A program made the position numbers and the translations under genes. Source: Flavobacteriaceae bacterium R38 (GTDB lineage: Bacteria; Bacteroidota; Bacteroidia; Flavobacteriales; Flavobacteriaceae). Taken from it: 64,000 nt of DNA. Where the stretch lies: the NCBI GenBank assembly GCA_009901575.1, contig WXYP01000001.1, positions 372,001 to 436,000 of the forward strand, in the 5' to 3' direction. A model generated the notes under the pieces. That model was not told where the DNA came from. It did no database searches and saw only the letters and a program-made list of their open reading frames with translations. Shown here piece after piece: positions 17,106 to 26,533 of this stretch; position 1 is the stretch's first letter, and every line of letters begins with the position of its first letter.

Positions 17106-18632
17106 ATGCTTAATACCACCCATCCAAATCACTACAGTTTTACAGGAAAGCATCTTGAAATAGGTGTATTGGGTGGCATAAAACTATCGCAGTTGGATCG
17201 TTTACGGGTAACATTGAGCATCAATAAACTAAAATCTAGCACGAAACTTAGACATAATGTTGATTTATATAATGACAACCAACTAGAAAAGTTTATACGC
17301 ACAGCAGCAGAGCGGTTGGAAGTTGGAACGAGTGTACTTCGTAGCACATTACAAGAGCTAACACACGCTTTAGAGAACTACCGTTTTTTACTTATCGAAA
17401 AGGAGCAGGAAGCAACTAAACCGTATAGCAAAGAGTTATCAGCCAGAGAGCAAAAGGAAGCGGAAAACTTTTTGAAATCTAAAGACTTACTAAAACGAAC
17501 CAATGAGCTTATTGGAAAATCCGGAGTGATTGGCGAGGAAATAAGTAGATTATTGATGTACCTCATTTTTACATCAAGAAAAACGAGCAATCCACTTCAT
17601 TGTATCAGTTTAGGGAGTAGTGGAACAGGAAAAACACACCTGCAATCTAAAGTTGCAGAACTGATACCACAGGAAGATAAAGTGGAAATTACAGTACTTA
17701 GCGCCAATGCTTTTTATTACTTCAATAGAACAGAGTTGCAACACAAACTTATTTTAATCGAAGATTTAGACGGCGCAGAATCTGTGCTTTATCCTCTTCG
17801 GGAATTACAGAGCAAAAAACGTATTACAAAAACGGTGGTTCATAAAGATCGAAAAGGTACTACCAAAACCATACACTTAACAGTAGAAGGCCCTGTAAGT
17901 GTTGCAGGTTGTACCACAAAGGAAAGCGTTTATGAAGATAACAGCAACCGTAGCTTTTTGCTATACATTGACGAGAGTGAAGCGCAAGACAAAAAGATCA
18001 TGGATTATCAGCGTTTACTTAGTGCAGGAAAAGTAAATGAACAAAACGAGATCGAAGCTAGAGGGTTATTGCAGAATGTACAACGGTGTTTAAAACCGAT
18101 TAAAGTGATTAATCCTTATGCAGAGTTTTTAGAGCTTCCAGGATCTGTTTTTAAACCTAGAAGAACCAACTCACATTATTTACAATTTATAGAAGCGATC
18201 ACTTTTTATAAGCAGACGCAACGGGAAAAGAAATATGATAAGGCTACAGGAGAAGAATATATCGAAACTACCATCGAAGATATACAGGAAGCGAATACAC
18301 TTATACAAGAAGTACTACTTCGTAAAAGTGATATACTTAACGGAGCTTGCAGGCAATTTTTTGAAATGCTTAAAGCCTATTTAAAAGCCAATAAGCAAAC
18401 CTCTTTTACCAATGCGGAAATCAGAAGGCACTTGCGTATTAATCCAAGTAATCAAAAACGCTATATGCTACTGTTACAGCAGTCAGAACTTATTAGAAAA
18501 TGTAAAGGAGATAAGCGCAACGGTTACAGCTATGAAGTAGTTACTTATGATGATTATATAATCACTAGCAACACAATAGAAAATGTATTTAAAACTACGA
18601 TAGAACAATTAGAGGTTCAAAGTAGTTCATAG
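17106..18632 (+). CDS. P-loop ATPase of the mobile element, copy 2
   Basis: Identical 508-residue protein to that at 9689-11215, with Walker A GSSGTGKT (170-177), Walker B-like LILIEDLD and a C-terminal winged-helix-like segment. It heads the same gene order (ATPase, recombinase 1, recombinase 2), supporting one functional module. No sign of decay is visible, so the second copy is probably recent. The role in replication or recombination of the element is inferred. Confidence 0.65.
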   Translation: MLNTTHPNHYSFTGKHLEIGVLGGIKLSQLDRLRVTLSINKLKSSTKLRHNVDLYNDNQLEKFIRTAAERLEVGTSVLRSTLQELTHALENYRFLLIEKEQEATKPYSKELSAREQKEAENFLKSKDLLKRTNELIGKSGVIGEEISRLLMYLIFTSRKTSNPLHCISLGSSGTGKTHLQSKVAELIPQEDKVEITVLSANAFYYFNRTELQHKLILIEDLDGAESVLYPLRELQSKKRITKTVVHKDRKGTTKTIHLTVEGPVSVAGCTTKESVYEDNSNRSFLLYIDESEAQDKKIMDYQRLLSAGKVNEQNEIEARGLLQNVQRCLKPIKVINPYAEFLELPGSVFKPRRTNSHYLQFIEAITFYKQTQREKKYDKATGEEYIETTIEDIQEANTLIQEVLLRKSDILNGACRQFFEMLKAYLKANKQTSFTNAEIRRHLRINPSNQKRYMLLLQQSELIRKCKGDKRNGYSYEVVTYDDYIITSNTIENVFKTTIEQLEVQSSS

Positions 18633-18633
18633 T

Positions 18634-18685
18634 GGTTCACTAGGTAAAATGAACCATTAGCATATCTGATAATCAAATGATTATC
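18634..18685. promoter_or_regulatory. paired inverted repeats, copy 2
   Basis: Same TGGTTCA/TGAACCA and GATAATCA/TGATTATC pairs as at 11217-11268. Confidence 0.45.
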
Positions 18686-18722
18686 TAAGAAGTTCACAAA
18701 AGTCATAAAAACACATACAATC

Positions 18723-19643
18723 ATGAAAAAACTACGTTTACAAAACGATGGGTACAGGCTTCTTTTGTTCAATTATAAAGAGTGGTTAGACATCTTAGGC
18801 TACGCAGAAAGCACCATCTACTATCTTCCTAATCACCTGCAAGAGTTCTTTTATTATTTAGAGAGGCAAGGCATTAGCACTTTAAATGAAGTGCGTAACG
18901 AAACTATTAAAGATTACTATGCAGAATTACAACAAAGAGCTAATGAGCGTACTAGTGGTGGTCTTAGTAATGCGTATTTAAACAAACACCAACAGGCGCT
19001 AAAGAAATTTAAGGAGTACTTGAAAAATCATAACTACAAACATTTTAATATTCATCTGAAATGGGAGCAGTATAGCAACAACGAACATATTGATATTTTA
19101 ACTCAAAATGAGATTAAAGAACTGTTTTTAGCTACTACTTATAGCCATGAAAAGGAAAGCTTCATGCTAAGAGACAGGGCACTACTTACCATACTCTATA
19201 GTTGTGGACTTAGGCGAAATGAAGCAGTACACTTAGATGTTAGTGATATCTATTTTGATAAGGATAGAATCTATGTTAGAAAAGGAAAGAATTACAAGGA
19301 GCGTTTTGTACCTATCAATGATTATAATCTTAGAATCTTAGAAGATTATCTTTTTGAAGCACGACTGGAATTTTATAACGCCAATGAGAGTGAAGCCTTT
19401 TTTGTAAGCAGTCATGGAAAGCGAATGAGTGGTCAAAGTATGCTGAACCGCTTAAAACACTTAATCGAAATCACAGGCAATAAAACGTTACAGGAAAAGC
19501 ATATTACCCTACACACTTTACGTCATAGCATTGCTACGCACCTTTTAGAATCAGAAGTGAAGATGGAGAGCATTAGCAAGTTTTTAGGGCATAGCTCTTT
19601 AGAATCTACTCAAATCTATACACACCTAGTAAAGCAATTATGA
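18723..19643 (+). CDS. tyrosine recombinase 1, copy 2
   Basis: Identical 306-residue recombinase to that at 11306-12226, with all catalytic residues (R164, H264, R267, H290, Y299) intact. It again overlaps the next gene by 4 bp. Being intact in both copies, the locus should be able to excise one or both units if the genes are expressed. XerC/D-like fold is certain; the attachment-site choice is inferred from the element ends. Confidence 0.92.
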   Translation: MKKLRLQNDGYRLLLFNYKEWLDILGYAESTIYYLPNHLQEFFYYLERQGISTLNEVRNETIKDYYAELQQRANERTSGGLSNAYLNKHQQALKKFKEYLKNHNYKHFNIHLKWEQYSNNEHIDILTQNEIKELFLATTYSHEKESFMLRDRALLTILYSCGLRRNEAVHLDVSDIYFDKDRIYVRKGKNYKERFVPINDYNLRILEDYLFEARLEFYNANESEAFFVSSHGKRMSGQSMLNRLKHLIEITGNKTLQEKHITLHTLRHSIATHLLESEVKMESISKFLGHSSLESTQIYTHLVKQL

Positions 19644-20527
19644 ACTATAAAGCGTATTTACAAAACAAAGGTTATAGCGAAACTACTATAGAAAGTTATG
19701 ATCTTGCCAAATCCAGATTTATCGAGTGGTGCATAAAACAAGGTACTTCTGCAAGTGAGATTGATTATAAAAAGCTGCTTAGCTATACCAAATCACTTAC
19801 CAGAAAAGGAAACAGCAAACGTACTGTCAATCATAAACTAGCGATTATAAAAAACTACTTTGAATACTTGATGAAACAAAGCTACAGGGTAGATAATCCA
19901 GCAGAAGGAATCATTATAAAAGGTGTTGTAAAAAAGCAACTTTATAATTTACTGGAAAGCGAAGAATTAGAAGATCTATATTACTCCTTCGAGACAGAAA
20001 ATATAAAAGATCCCTACCACCGATTAACTGCTAAAAGAAATAAAGTGATTATTGGACTTATGGTATATCAAGGGTTAAATACCACATCACTCATACAATT
20101 AGAAGTAAACCACGTAAATATTTACAAAGGGAAAATCTATATCCCAAGTAGTAAAAGAACCAATGCAAGGGAACTGGAATTAAAGCCCTGGCAAGTGATC
20201 GAACTTTTAGAATACATCAAAGAGACAAGAGAAGAAATAAAACAGCGAAAAATGGTAGAAAGTGAACGTCTTTTTATCCCGAACAATGCACGACTAGGAA
20301 ATACCATTTTAAATATTATAAAGAAACTTAAAAAGTACAATAGTAAAGTAGATAATATCAATCAAATTAGAGCTTCTGTACTTAGTGGTTGGACGAGACA
20401 ATATAACCTTAGAAAAGTACAGGTTATGGCAGGGCATCGTTATATCAGTTCTACTGAAAAGTATGTGCAAGATGATCTGGAAAATCTACAGGAGATAATT
20501 AACAATTATCATCCGATAAGTGAGTGA
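19640..20527 (+). CDS. tyrosine recombinase 2, copy 2 (degenerate active site)
   Basis: Identical 295-residue protein to that at 12223-13110. N147 replaces the first catalytic Arg and N241 the HxxR His, while R244, H266 and Y275 are kept. The same unusual residues in an otherwise intact gene argue that the substitutions are a normal trait of this protein and not damage. It probably works with the coupled recombinase 1. Confidence 0.85.
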   Translation: MNYKAYLQNKGYSETTIESYDLAKSRFIEWCIKQGTSASEIDYKKLLSYTKSLTRKGNSKRTVNHKLAIIKNYFEYLMKQSYRVDNPAEGIIIKGVVKKQLYNLLESEELEDLYYSFETENIKDPYHRLTAKRNKVIIGLMVYQGLNTTSLIQLEVNHVNIYKGKIYIPSSKRTNARELELKPWQVIELLEYIKETREEIKQRKMVESERLFIPNNARLGNTILNIIKKLKKYNSKVDNINQIRASVLSGWTRQYNLRKVQVMAGHRYISSTEKYVQDDLENLQEIINNYHPISE

Positions 20528-20529
20528 AC

Positions 20530-20570
20530 GTTTAAATGGTGTTTAAATACTGTTTAAATAGCGTTTAAGT
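20530..20570 (+). repeat. four 11-bp iterons, copy 2
   Basis: GTTTAAA-type repeats at 20530, 20541, 20552 and 20563, as in copy 1. Confidence 0.75.
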
Positions 20571-20884
20571 TGCCGGCGCCTTTAAAAAAGAGTTTTTTTT
20601 ATTAGGAGGTCTGAATTTAACTCATTTAAGTTTTTTAAACCAGTAAAATGAAACGTATAGATTTTTTTAAAAAGGGAAAATAATGAAGTATCGTTTTTTA
20701 CAAACGAGAAAATCCCTAGAAAAGAGGAAATAATACCTATAACAGTTAAAAAATCCATTAAACCAAAGATACTAAAAAACTATCATAATGAAAGTTCAAA
20801 ATAGAAGTCCTTAGAGAAAATAAAACATTGTACATTTACTCCTTAAAACTGTAACAAAATTAGCGAATACGTTAATAAAGATAT

Positions 20885-20962
20885 GCCCGTTATGCCTGCA
20901 AGAAGGGAAACCCTTGCGCTGTATGTTACAGTACAGAAGGAAGGCTAAGACGGGTTCTTTTT
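20885..20962 (+). ncRNA. candidate three-way-junction RNA, copy 2
   Basis: Same nested stems, two inner hairpins and T run as at 13468-13545, again between the leader repeats (20841 and 20966). Confidence 0.55.
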
Positions 20963-20985
20963 AATCCTTAAAAAACTGTAACAAA

Positions 20986-21258
20986 ATGAAATCAAAAGAT
21001 TTTACTGGAAAGTATGCGCTTACTTTGCATACTGATCCCCACACCGAAGAAAATTATATTAAACTTCCTGTAGCTGATCTGGCAGAACTAGGTTATATGC
21101 AACAAGCTATTTTAGATGGACTATTATACTTAGTTCAAATAGAAAATAGACAAGAAGAAAAAGAACTACAAAACAGTATGTACTGGCTTTTAAAAATCCT
21201 TTTAGCGAGTTACCCACAAGAAGAACTGGAGGGTATCTCTGAATGGCTTAAATCTTAA
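20986..21258 (+). CDS. 90-residue element protein, copy 2
   Basis: Identical to the protein at 13569-13841: a small soluble helical protein without a recognised motif, directly behind the structured RNA. Its place as the last gene before the att-like end in both copies supports a job in the element's own life cycle, for example as a small accessory DNA-binding protein. That is inference from position only. Confidence 0.6.
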   Translation: MKSKDFTGKYALTLHTDPHTEENYIKLPVADLAELGYMQQAILDGLLYLVQIENRQEEKELQNSMYWLLKILLASYPQEELEGISEWLKS

Positions 21259-21339
21259 CTAAACTCCACGCAAAGCAAGTCCAGTTTTTTAGGTGTAAAA
21301 ATCCTCTGTGCTTGCTTTGCTTCCTTGCCCCTACATCTT

Positions 21340-21994
21340 CCAAGCTATCTTTACATAACGTTGCATTACAGGTACTAAAGCCCCGTAATAACGCTATGTA
21401 AAATAGCCCGCATCCCCCCACCGCCTAAAAAACCAAAAAACAACTCATATCAAGATGTGTCTTTGTGTACACAAAATCAAAAGAGAATCGTAAGCAAGAG
21501 GGTAACGTGCAAATGCAACGTTACGATATATAAACAACTGTAAAACAGATGCCTAAATTTGTGATATAAAATAAATTTTGCGCTAAAACCTCTGAAAACC
21601 CTAGTAAACACTGAAAAATTTTGGAGCAAACTCCTGTTTACGTGACGTTCAATCGCCACTTAGGCTATCCTTTTAAAAATGGCTGATCGCACTTACGCAT
21701 CAGCCCTCTTCTATCATCCCTTTTTAAAAGGTCAAAAGAGCGTCAGCTTTTACCCCAAATCTTACCATAACTAATACTATTTTGCGAAGGATTTTTTAAA
21801 GTCCCCCTTAAATATAATGGGGACTAACTCGACGGTGTTTTTACGTTTATATCTGATTATCTGATAGTTATCTAAAAAACGAAATTTTACTAAAAAGCAG
21901 AGAACTTAGCGGCTATTTTACATAGTGTGCTTATAGTACAGAAAAGTAAAAATGAATGCTACTATAAGAGCACATTATGTAAAGATAGCTTTGG
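21340..21994. repeat. palindrome-rich right end, copy 2
   Basis: Same hairpins in inverted orientation as in copy 1 (21344-21407 and 21912-21989) and the same nested palindromes between. No gene is seen in 21259-22146. Confidence 0.65.
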
Positions 21995-22146
21995 CAGTAG
22001 AGCGAGGGAATAAGGAGTAAATTACTAGGTAATAAAATCAAGATAATGTTATAAAAAAAGTAAAAAACGTCTTACCTTTAAGGCACGTTCTTTAAAATTT
22101 TTTAGTGGCTCTGGTGGGTACTGGTCAAAAAAAGGGAGTGGCGTAA

Positions 22147-23112
22147 AAAAAATGCGTTAACTACTATCCCTTTGGACTTAAACACAAGGGATATAATAAT
22201 GGTCAAAATGGTAGAGATCATAAGTTTGAGTATCAAGGTAAAGAAAGCCAAGAAGAATTAGGATTAAATTGGCAAGACTTTGGCTTTAGAAATCATGACC
22301 CAGCTCTTGGACGTTGGATGAACCTTGATCCATTAGCTGAAGATTTTATAGAATACTCTCCATATAACTCGATGATGAATAATCCCTTGAAATTTATTGA
22401 TCCCGATGGAAGAGCTGCTGAATGGATTCCTAATGTTGGTGATGATGGTTCAATCTCTTACATAGCAGAAGAAGGCGATAGTGCAGCTACTTTACAGGAA
22501 CAATATGACTTAGAAGATGGTCAAGCTGAAAAAATAATTGGAAATCAAAAAATTGAAGCAGGAAAAACTGTTATTTCAGGGGAACAAGTAGAAGCTGTAA
22601 CTGGAAGTCAAATTTTAAAATTAGATCTACAATCGGAATTAGCTACAGATCAAAGAGTATTTGATCAAATTTTATTCTCATTTGATCACACGAAAACTAC
22701 ATTTGTTGAAAATGATTTATCTAGATCAAAGTATAAAGTTAACCCTAATAATTATTTTAAAAACACATATGAAGTAGGGTCATTATCTGGTAAAGCATCA
22801 ATAAACTTAGAAGGTAAAAGAAGAGATGTTACATTTAATTTCCCATTATATAGACAAGGTACTTTGGAGAGTAATCCTGGAGTTTTTCTATGGATAAATA
22901 ATTATAATGATACTCATCAAAGAGGATTAAAATCACCTTCTTTAGTTCCTTTTGGTCGAAATACGGAAGGCTTTATTGGTGAGACACTCAATCCAACTGG
23001 AAATAGAGGACCATATGATGGAAACTGGAATATTAATCATCATTCAGATAATTTTGATGTAATAAAAAGAAGAATCAGAAAATCTTTTCCCATTATTACA
23101 AAACCTAATTAA
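22147..23112 (+). pseudogene. displaced (orphan) RHS C-terminal tail
   Basis: The frame is open from 22147 through NYYPFG into an intact tail ending at 23112. It has the end of the RHS core ([24 protein letters not shown]) and a LysM-like stretch (EEGDSAATLQEQYDL) like the active tail, then a different C-terminus (RQGTLESNPGVFLWINN, GNWNINHHSDNFD). It has no start of its own before the ATG at 22318. It is most simply the original tail of the gene at 2939, pushed 14.8 kb away by the insertions. No toxin family was recognised. It stays intact, so excision could restore it. Confidence 0.8.
22159..22175 (+). other. attR-like junction
   Basis: AACTACTATCCCTTTGG, the element right end, followed by host RHS sequence encoding L-K-H-K-G-Y. 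Joining the left side of 7325 to the right side here at TTTGG recreates an uninterrupted RHS gene with the old tail. Confidence 0.75.
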
Positions 23113-23121
23113 AAATTAAAT

Positions 23122-23676
23122 ATGAAAAATAATGTCTTAATAGTTTTAATGCTATTCTTTTTGAGTTCATGTAGATCTCAAGGCGAGGAATATTTACAGA
23201 AATTAAACCGTTGCATTGATAAAACAATAAATTTAAAAGTAAAAGATATATATGGCATTGAATCTTTTGATTATTATAAATTAATGGGAAAAGTCGAAAA
23301 TATTATTTTTCAGGATCCAACAAAAGAAAGTTATCAATTGCTTATTCAAAAAATACATAATATTCCTAAAAACAAGGTAATTGAAGATGGTTTAGATGAA
23401 ATGAATAAACAAGGTTTCTTTATAAACGACCATATAGTTGACATATTAAATAATTGCCCTTATATTTCTTTAGATAAAGATGATTCTAAAGAGACATCAA
23501 TAAAATTAAGGCAAAAAATTATTGAGCAATCATATTCTGGTATTAATAAAGATGGGGTTGATATATTGGTTAATTATTTCAATCATACAACAGATAAAGA
23601 ATTTAAATATCTAGAATTTAGATCTCCAATACTTATAATGATTTTAACCAATTATTTAAAGTTAAATCCTCGTTAG
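23122..23676 (+). CDS. lipoprotein next to orphan RHS tail (possible immunity protein)
   Basis: 184 residues with an SPII signal (LFFLSSC, Cys17 lipidated), so the mature protein is membrane-anchored. The rest is helical with many Lys and Ile and no known motif. It starts 9 bp after the orphan tail stop, the place where immunity or partner genes of polymorphic tails usually sit. It could protect against the displaced tail. No homologous family is recognised; the immunity idea rests on position alone. Confidence 0.6.
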   Translation: MKNNVLIVLMLFFLSSCRSQGEEYLQKLNRCIDKTINLKVKDIYGIESFDYYKLMGKVENIIFQDPTKESYQLLIQKIHNIPKNKVIEDGLDEMNKQGFFINDHIVDILNNCPYISLDKDDSKETSIKLRQKIIEQSYSGINKDGVDILVNYFNHTTDKEFKYLEFRSPILIMILTNYLKLNPR

Positions 23677-23691
23677 GGTAATGTTGGTAAC

Positions 23692-23868
23692 GTAGTAAAC
23701 TGGTGCTTATAAGAAATCGAGCAAATTAAGTGCTGATTATCAGTGTTATAAATAAGGAATGAGCTTCTTGATAGAGGCTCATTCCTGTTCTTAGAAATAA
23801 TAAAAACTTATTAGAGTACATTAAATAAAATATTTATTCTCTTTTGTGTAGTAAACTGGTGCTTACTT
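23692..23868 (+). repeat. intergenic repeat unit A
   Basis: An approximately 180-bp unit repeated at 24038. It starts and ends with GTAGTAAACTGGTGCTTA (23692-23709 and 23848-23865). Inside is a hairpin GGAATGAGC/GCTCATTCC (23756-23785), which could terminate the preceding operon. No gene is seen in 23677-24419. Confidence 0.75.
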
Positions 23869-23950
23869 TTGGTAGATAATCATAAGAAAATATTCTTATT
23901 ATATTTATATATGTTCTTTTAAAATAATGAATTAAAAAGTTCTTTAACAT

Positions 23951-23996
23951 TATGTCGCGTAAAGAAAAGGTATAGTATACCTTTTTAGCGAACATA
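23951..23996. repeat. long palindrome between repeat units
   Basis: AAAAGGTATA g TATACCTTTT (23965-23985) forms the centre, with ATGT and ACAT plus GC pairs extending the arms to about 23951 and 23996. The near-zero loop suggests a DNA cruciform or protein site. Confidence 0.5.
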
Positions 23997-24037
23997 GCGG
24001 CGATGCGGCTGGGAATATGCTGGTAACTATAGGTAAT

Positions 24038-24215
24038 GTAGTAAACCGATGCTTATGAGAAATCGAGTAAATTAAGTGCTGATTATCAGTTTTATAAATA
24101 AGGAATGAGCTTCTTGATAGAGGCTCATTCTTGTTCTTAGAAATAATGAAAATTCATTAGAATGCATTAAATAAGATGGTTTATCTGCTTACGTGTAGTA
24201 AATTGGTGCTTACTT
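24038..24215 (+). repeat. intergenic repeat unit B
   Basis: Imperfect direct copy of unit A with the motif again at both ends (24038-24055 and 24195-24212, each with one to two changes) and the same AATGAGC/GCTCATT hairpin. Confidence 0.75.
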
Positions 24216-24419
24216 TTTAATGGATAACCTTTAGATAATATATATGTTTTTAAAACCTTGGAGGTAATTTAGTAAGAGTTAAACGGTTTTTAAAGTTTCT
24301 AACTTTAAAAAATACCTCTCTAAAAAAGTGGTAATGTTCCAAAATGGCACTTTTACATTTTAAAATAATAGAAGTAATTTAGGAATGGGAAATAATTCTT
24401 TAGATTAATTTATAAAAAA

Positions 24420-25142
24420 CTAATTCTCAGTATTTGTCTTTTCATTTTCCTTGATTTCTTTAATATATGCTTGTAATTTCTTTCCATATATGGAATTAGC
24501 TACTTCCGGAGTTAATGCATTATTAATAGTGTCTAAGTATTTTAAACGAGCGTCAAACGCTTCAGATAATGCAATGTAAGGAGCTACATAAGAATCACCA
24601 TTAGTCAATGCAAAATTAAGCGTGTATAGATAACTTCTCAAATTATTTCTGTCAATTAGTTTTTGAATGGAATCAAACTTAACTACATTAGAATCTCGTT
24701 GCGCTTTTATGCTTTCCTGATAGTATTTTAAATCGGTAGTATTGAAATTAGAAATCATGTTTCTGTATTCCATGAATTTCTCGTTTGTTTTTGATCCGGT
24801 TACTTTGGCCAACCCTTCAAAAGCACCTCTTTTTGTATTGATAACAATATCTCCTACTTCTCCAAAGAAAGTAATACGATCGTTAAGGGTATTTCCATCA
24901 TTTTTGTCAAGATAAAGGTAGAATACTTCCGGGCTTTCCAAAGGTACTGAAAAGCTAAAATTACTATCTCCATCCACAACTACAGAATCAATAACTATAA
25001 GAGTAGTATCGCTTGTTTTTTGTAAATAAATCGTCCCTTTTTTAAGCCCCTCAACCGTTCCGCTTAAATTCATTCTATTTTGATCTTTACTACAAGAAAC
25101 GATTGCTAATAATACTAAAACCGGAATTAAAAATAATCTCAT
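24420..25142 (-). CDS. DUF4369-type lipoprotein
   Basis: 240 residues. An SPII signal (VLLAIVSCSKDQ, Cys17) predicts a lipoprotein. Residues about 25-115 match DUF4369, the domain found N-terminal to AhpC/TSA thiol-disulfide proteins in Bacteroidota (LSGTVEGLKKGTIYLQK, then VIDSVVVDGDSNFSFSV). The C-terminal half is helical and has no CxxC thioredoxin motif, so it is not itself a thiol oxidoreductase. It lies downstream of, and on the same strand as, the DUF819 gene with a 46-bp gap. Its role in the envelope is unknown. Confidence 0.8.
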   Translation of the reverse strand: MRLFLIPVLVLLAIVSCSKDQNRMNLSGTVEGLKKGTIYLQKTSDTTLIVIDSVVVDGDSNFSFSVPLESPEVFYLYLDKNDGNTLNDRITFFGEVGDIVINTKRGAFEGLAKVTGSKTNEKFMEYRNMISNFNTTDLKYYQESIKAQRDSNVVKFDSIQKLIDRNNLRSYLYTLNFALTNGDSYVAPYIALSEAFDARLKYLDTINNALTPEVANSIYGKKLQAYIKEIKENEKTNTEN

Positions 25143-25188
25143 AAGTGTTTTGATTTGACCGCAAATATCAATATTTCTTATTTAAAAA

Positions 25189-26448
25189 CTAAACTTTTGA
25201 AGCAATTTCCATTAGCCTTGCGCATAGCAGTGCTCCATAAGTACCTACCACATATCCAAAAACGGCTAATAAAGCTCCTACAGTTGCCAGTGATGGGTGG
25301 AAAACTGCAGCTACTACCGGGGCAGATGCGGCACCTCCAACATTGGCCTGACTACCCACTGCTAAAAAGAAATAAGGAGCTTTGATAAGTTTAGCGACAA
25401 GAATGAGTAATAGCGCATGAAATGTCATCCAGACCACTCCAATAGCAATTAATCCCGGATTTTCTAAAATTTTACCTAAATCCATTTTCATACCAATGGT
25501 AGCTACTAAAATATAAATGAAAACACTCCCTATTTTACTGGCACCTGCTCCTTCATAATTCCTGGCTTTGGTGTAAGATAAGATGATACCGACCAATGTA
25601 GCGATACTGATCATCCAGAAAAATTGCGACCCAAAAGAAGATAAAGCACTCCCTTTGTCGTTAAAAATATCAAAACTTGAAGTTAAGAAAGCACTAATAT
25701 TATCTGCACCCCAGTGCGCTATTCCTACACCGGTAAAAGCAATAGAAAGAATAATCATTAAATCGGTTAGTGACGGATTTCTATTTACCTTTTCACTAAA
25801 TGCAGATACTTTGGCTTTTAATTCTTCTATAGCGCTGTCATCTGCTTTTAGCCAGCGGTTGATTTTATTATTTTGACCGATACCTAGTAGAATAACCGCC
25901 ATCCAAACATTGGCAACAACGATATCTACCAAAACCATTCCTCCGTACTTCTTAGGGTTATATTCAAAAATCTCCAGCATAGCTGCCTGATTAGCGCCTC
26001 CACCTATCCAGCTTCCTGCTAAGGTTGCCAAACCTCTCCAAATAGCATCTGGCCCCGTACCTCCTAATGTTTCAGGAGAAATCCAGGCAATTAGTAAAAC
26101 AGCAAGAGGGCCTCCTATAATAATACCGGCTGTACCGGTCAAAAACATGATTAAAGCTTTGGGGCCTAAATTGAAAATTGCTTTTAGATCAATACTTAAT
26201 GTCATCAAAATTAAAGATGCAGGCAGTAAAAAACGGCTAGCAATATAGTAGGTTTGAGAGATTTCGTCAGAAATAAGACCTACTGAATTAAATATAGCTG
26301 GTATCATGTAACACATCAATAGTGCCGGAACAACTTTATAAAATTTATACCAAAATCCGCTTTTCCTGGAAGAAGTGTAAAAAACAATTCCCAGGGCTAG
26401 CATTAATAAACCGAACACAATAGTATCGTTAGGAAAAACAGGAGTCAT
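25189..26448 (-). CDS. DUF819-family integral membrane protein
   Basis: 419 residues with about ten to twelve hydrophobic segments and Gly-rich motifs typical of DUF819 (IWRGLATLAGSWIGGGANQA around residue 140, VGSQANVGGAASAPVVAAVF near the end). The repeated GGxA patterns suggest two inverted halves as in transporters. DUF819 proteins are predicted inner-membrane permeases whose substrate is unknown. A strong terminator separates it from the M61 gene upstream, so it needs its own promoter. The DUF4369 lipoprotein follows downstream and may be co-transcribed. Confidence 0.88.
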   Translation of the reverse strand: MTPVFPNDTIVFGLLMLALGIVFYTSSRKSGFWYKFYKVVPALLMCYMIPAIFNSVGLISDEISQTYYIASRFLLPASLILMTLSIDLKAIFNLGPKALIMFLTGTAGIIIGGPLAVLLIAWISPETLGGTGPDAIWRGLATLAGSWIGGGANQAAMLEIFEYNPKKYGGMVLVDIVVANVWMAVILLGIGQNNKINRWLKADDSAIEELKAKVSAFSEKVNRNPSLTDLMIILSIAFTGVGIAHWGADNISAFLTSSFDIFNDKGSALSSFGSQFFWMISIATLVGIILSYTKARNYEGAGASKIGSVFIYILVATIGMKMDLGKILENPGLIAIGVVWMTFHALLLILVAKLIKAPYFFLAVGSQANVGGAASAPVVAAVFHPSLATVGALLAVFGYVVGTYGALLCARLMEIASKV

Positions 26449-26489
26449 AATTATTTATTTTAGGCAAAATACAAAAAAAATGAGCAAAA

Positions 26490-26515
26490 AAAAGACGGCA
26501 TATTTGCCGTCTTTT
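26490..26515 (-). terminator. intrinsic terminator
   Basis: AAAAGACGGCA (26490-26500) pairs with TGCCGTCTTTT (26505-26515). On the minus strand it lies after the M61 peptidase stop and before the DUF819 start; A/T runs on both sides. Confidence 0.85.
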
Positions 26516-26533
26516 AAAAACATAAATATTATT

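Larger units (their letters stand above)
14754..22170 (+). mobile_element. RHS-tail-swapping integrative element, copy 2 (7417 bp)
   Basis: Every feature of copy 1 recurs exactly 7417 bp downstream; all encoded proteins are identical and every stretch I compared base by base was identical. A true tandem insertion (integration into the first copy's attP-like end, or of a dimer) and an assembly error from a circular form both fit. The RHS tail at its left end is not joined to an RHS body, so it is silent here. Confidence 0.85.

Noticed and set aside
7337-22170. Phage or conjugative element
   Set aside because: No structural, packaging, relaxase or mating genes are found; only a repressor, ATPase and recombinases.
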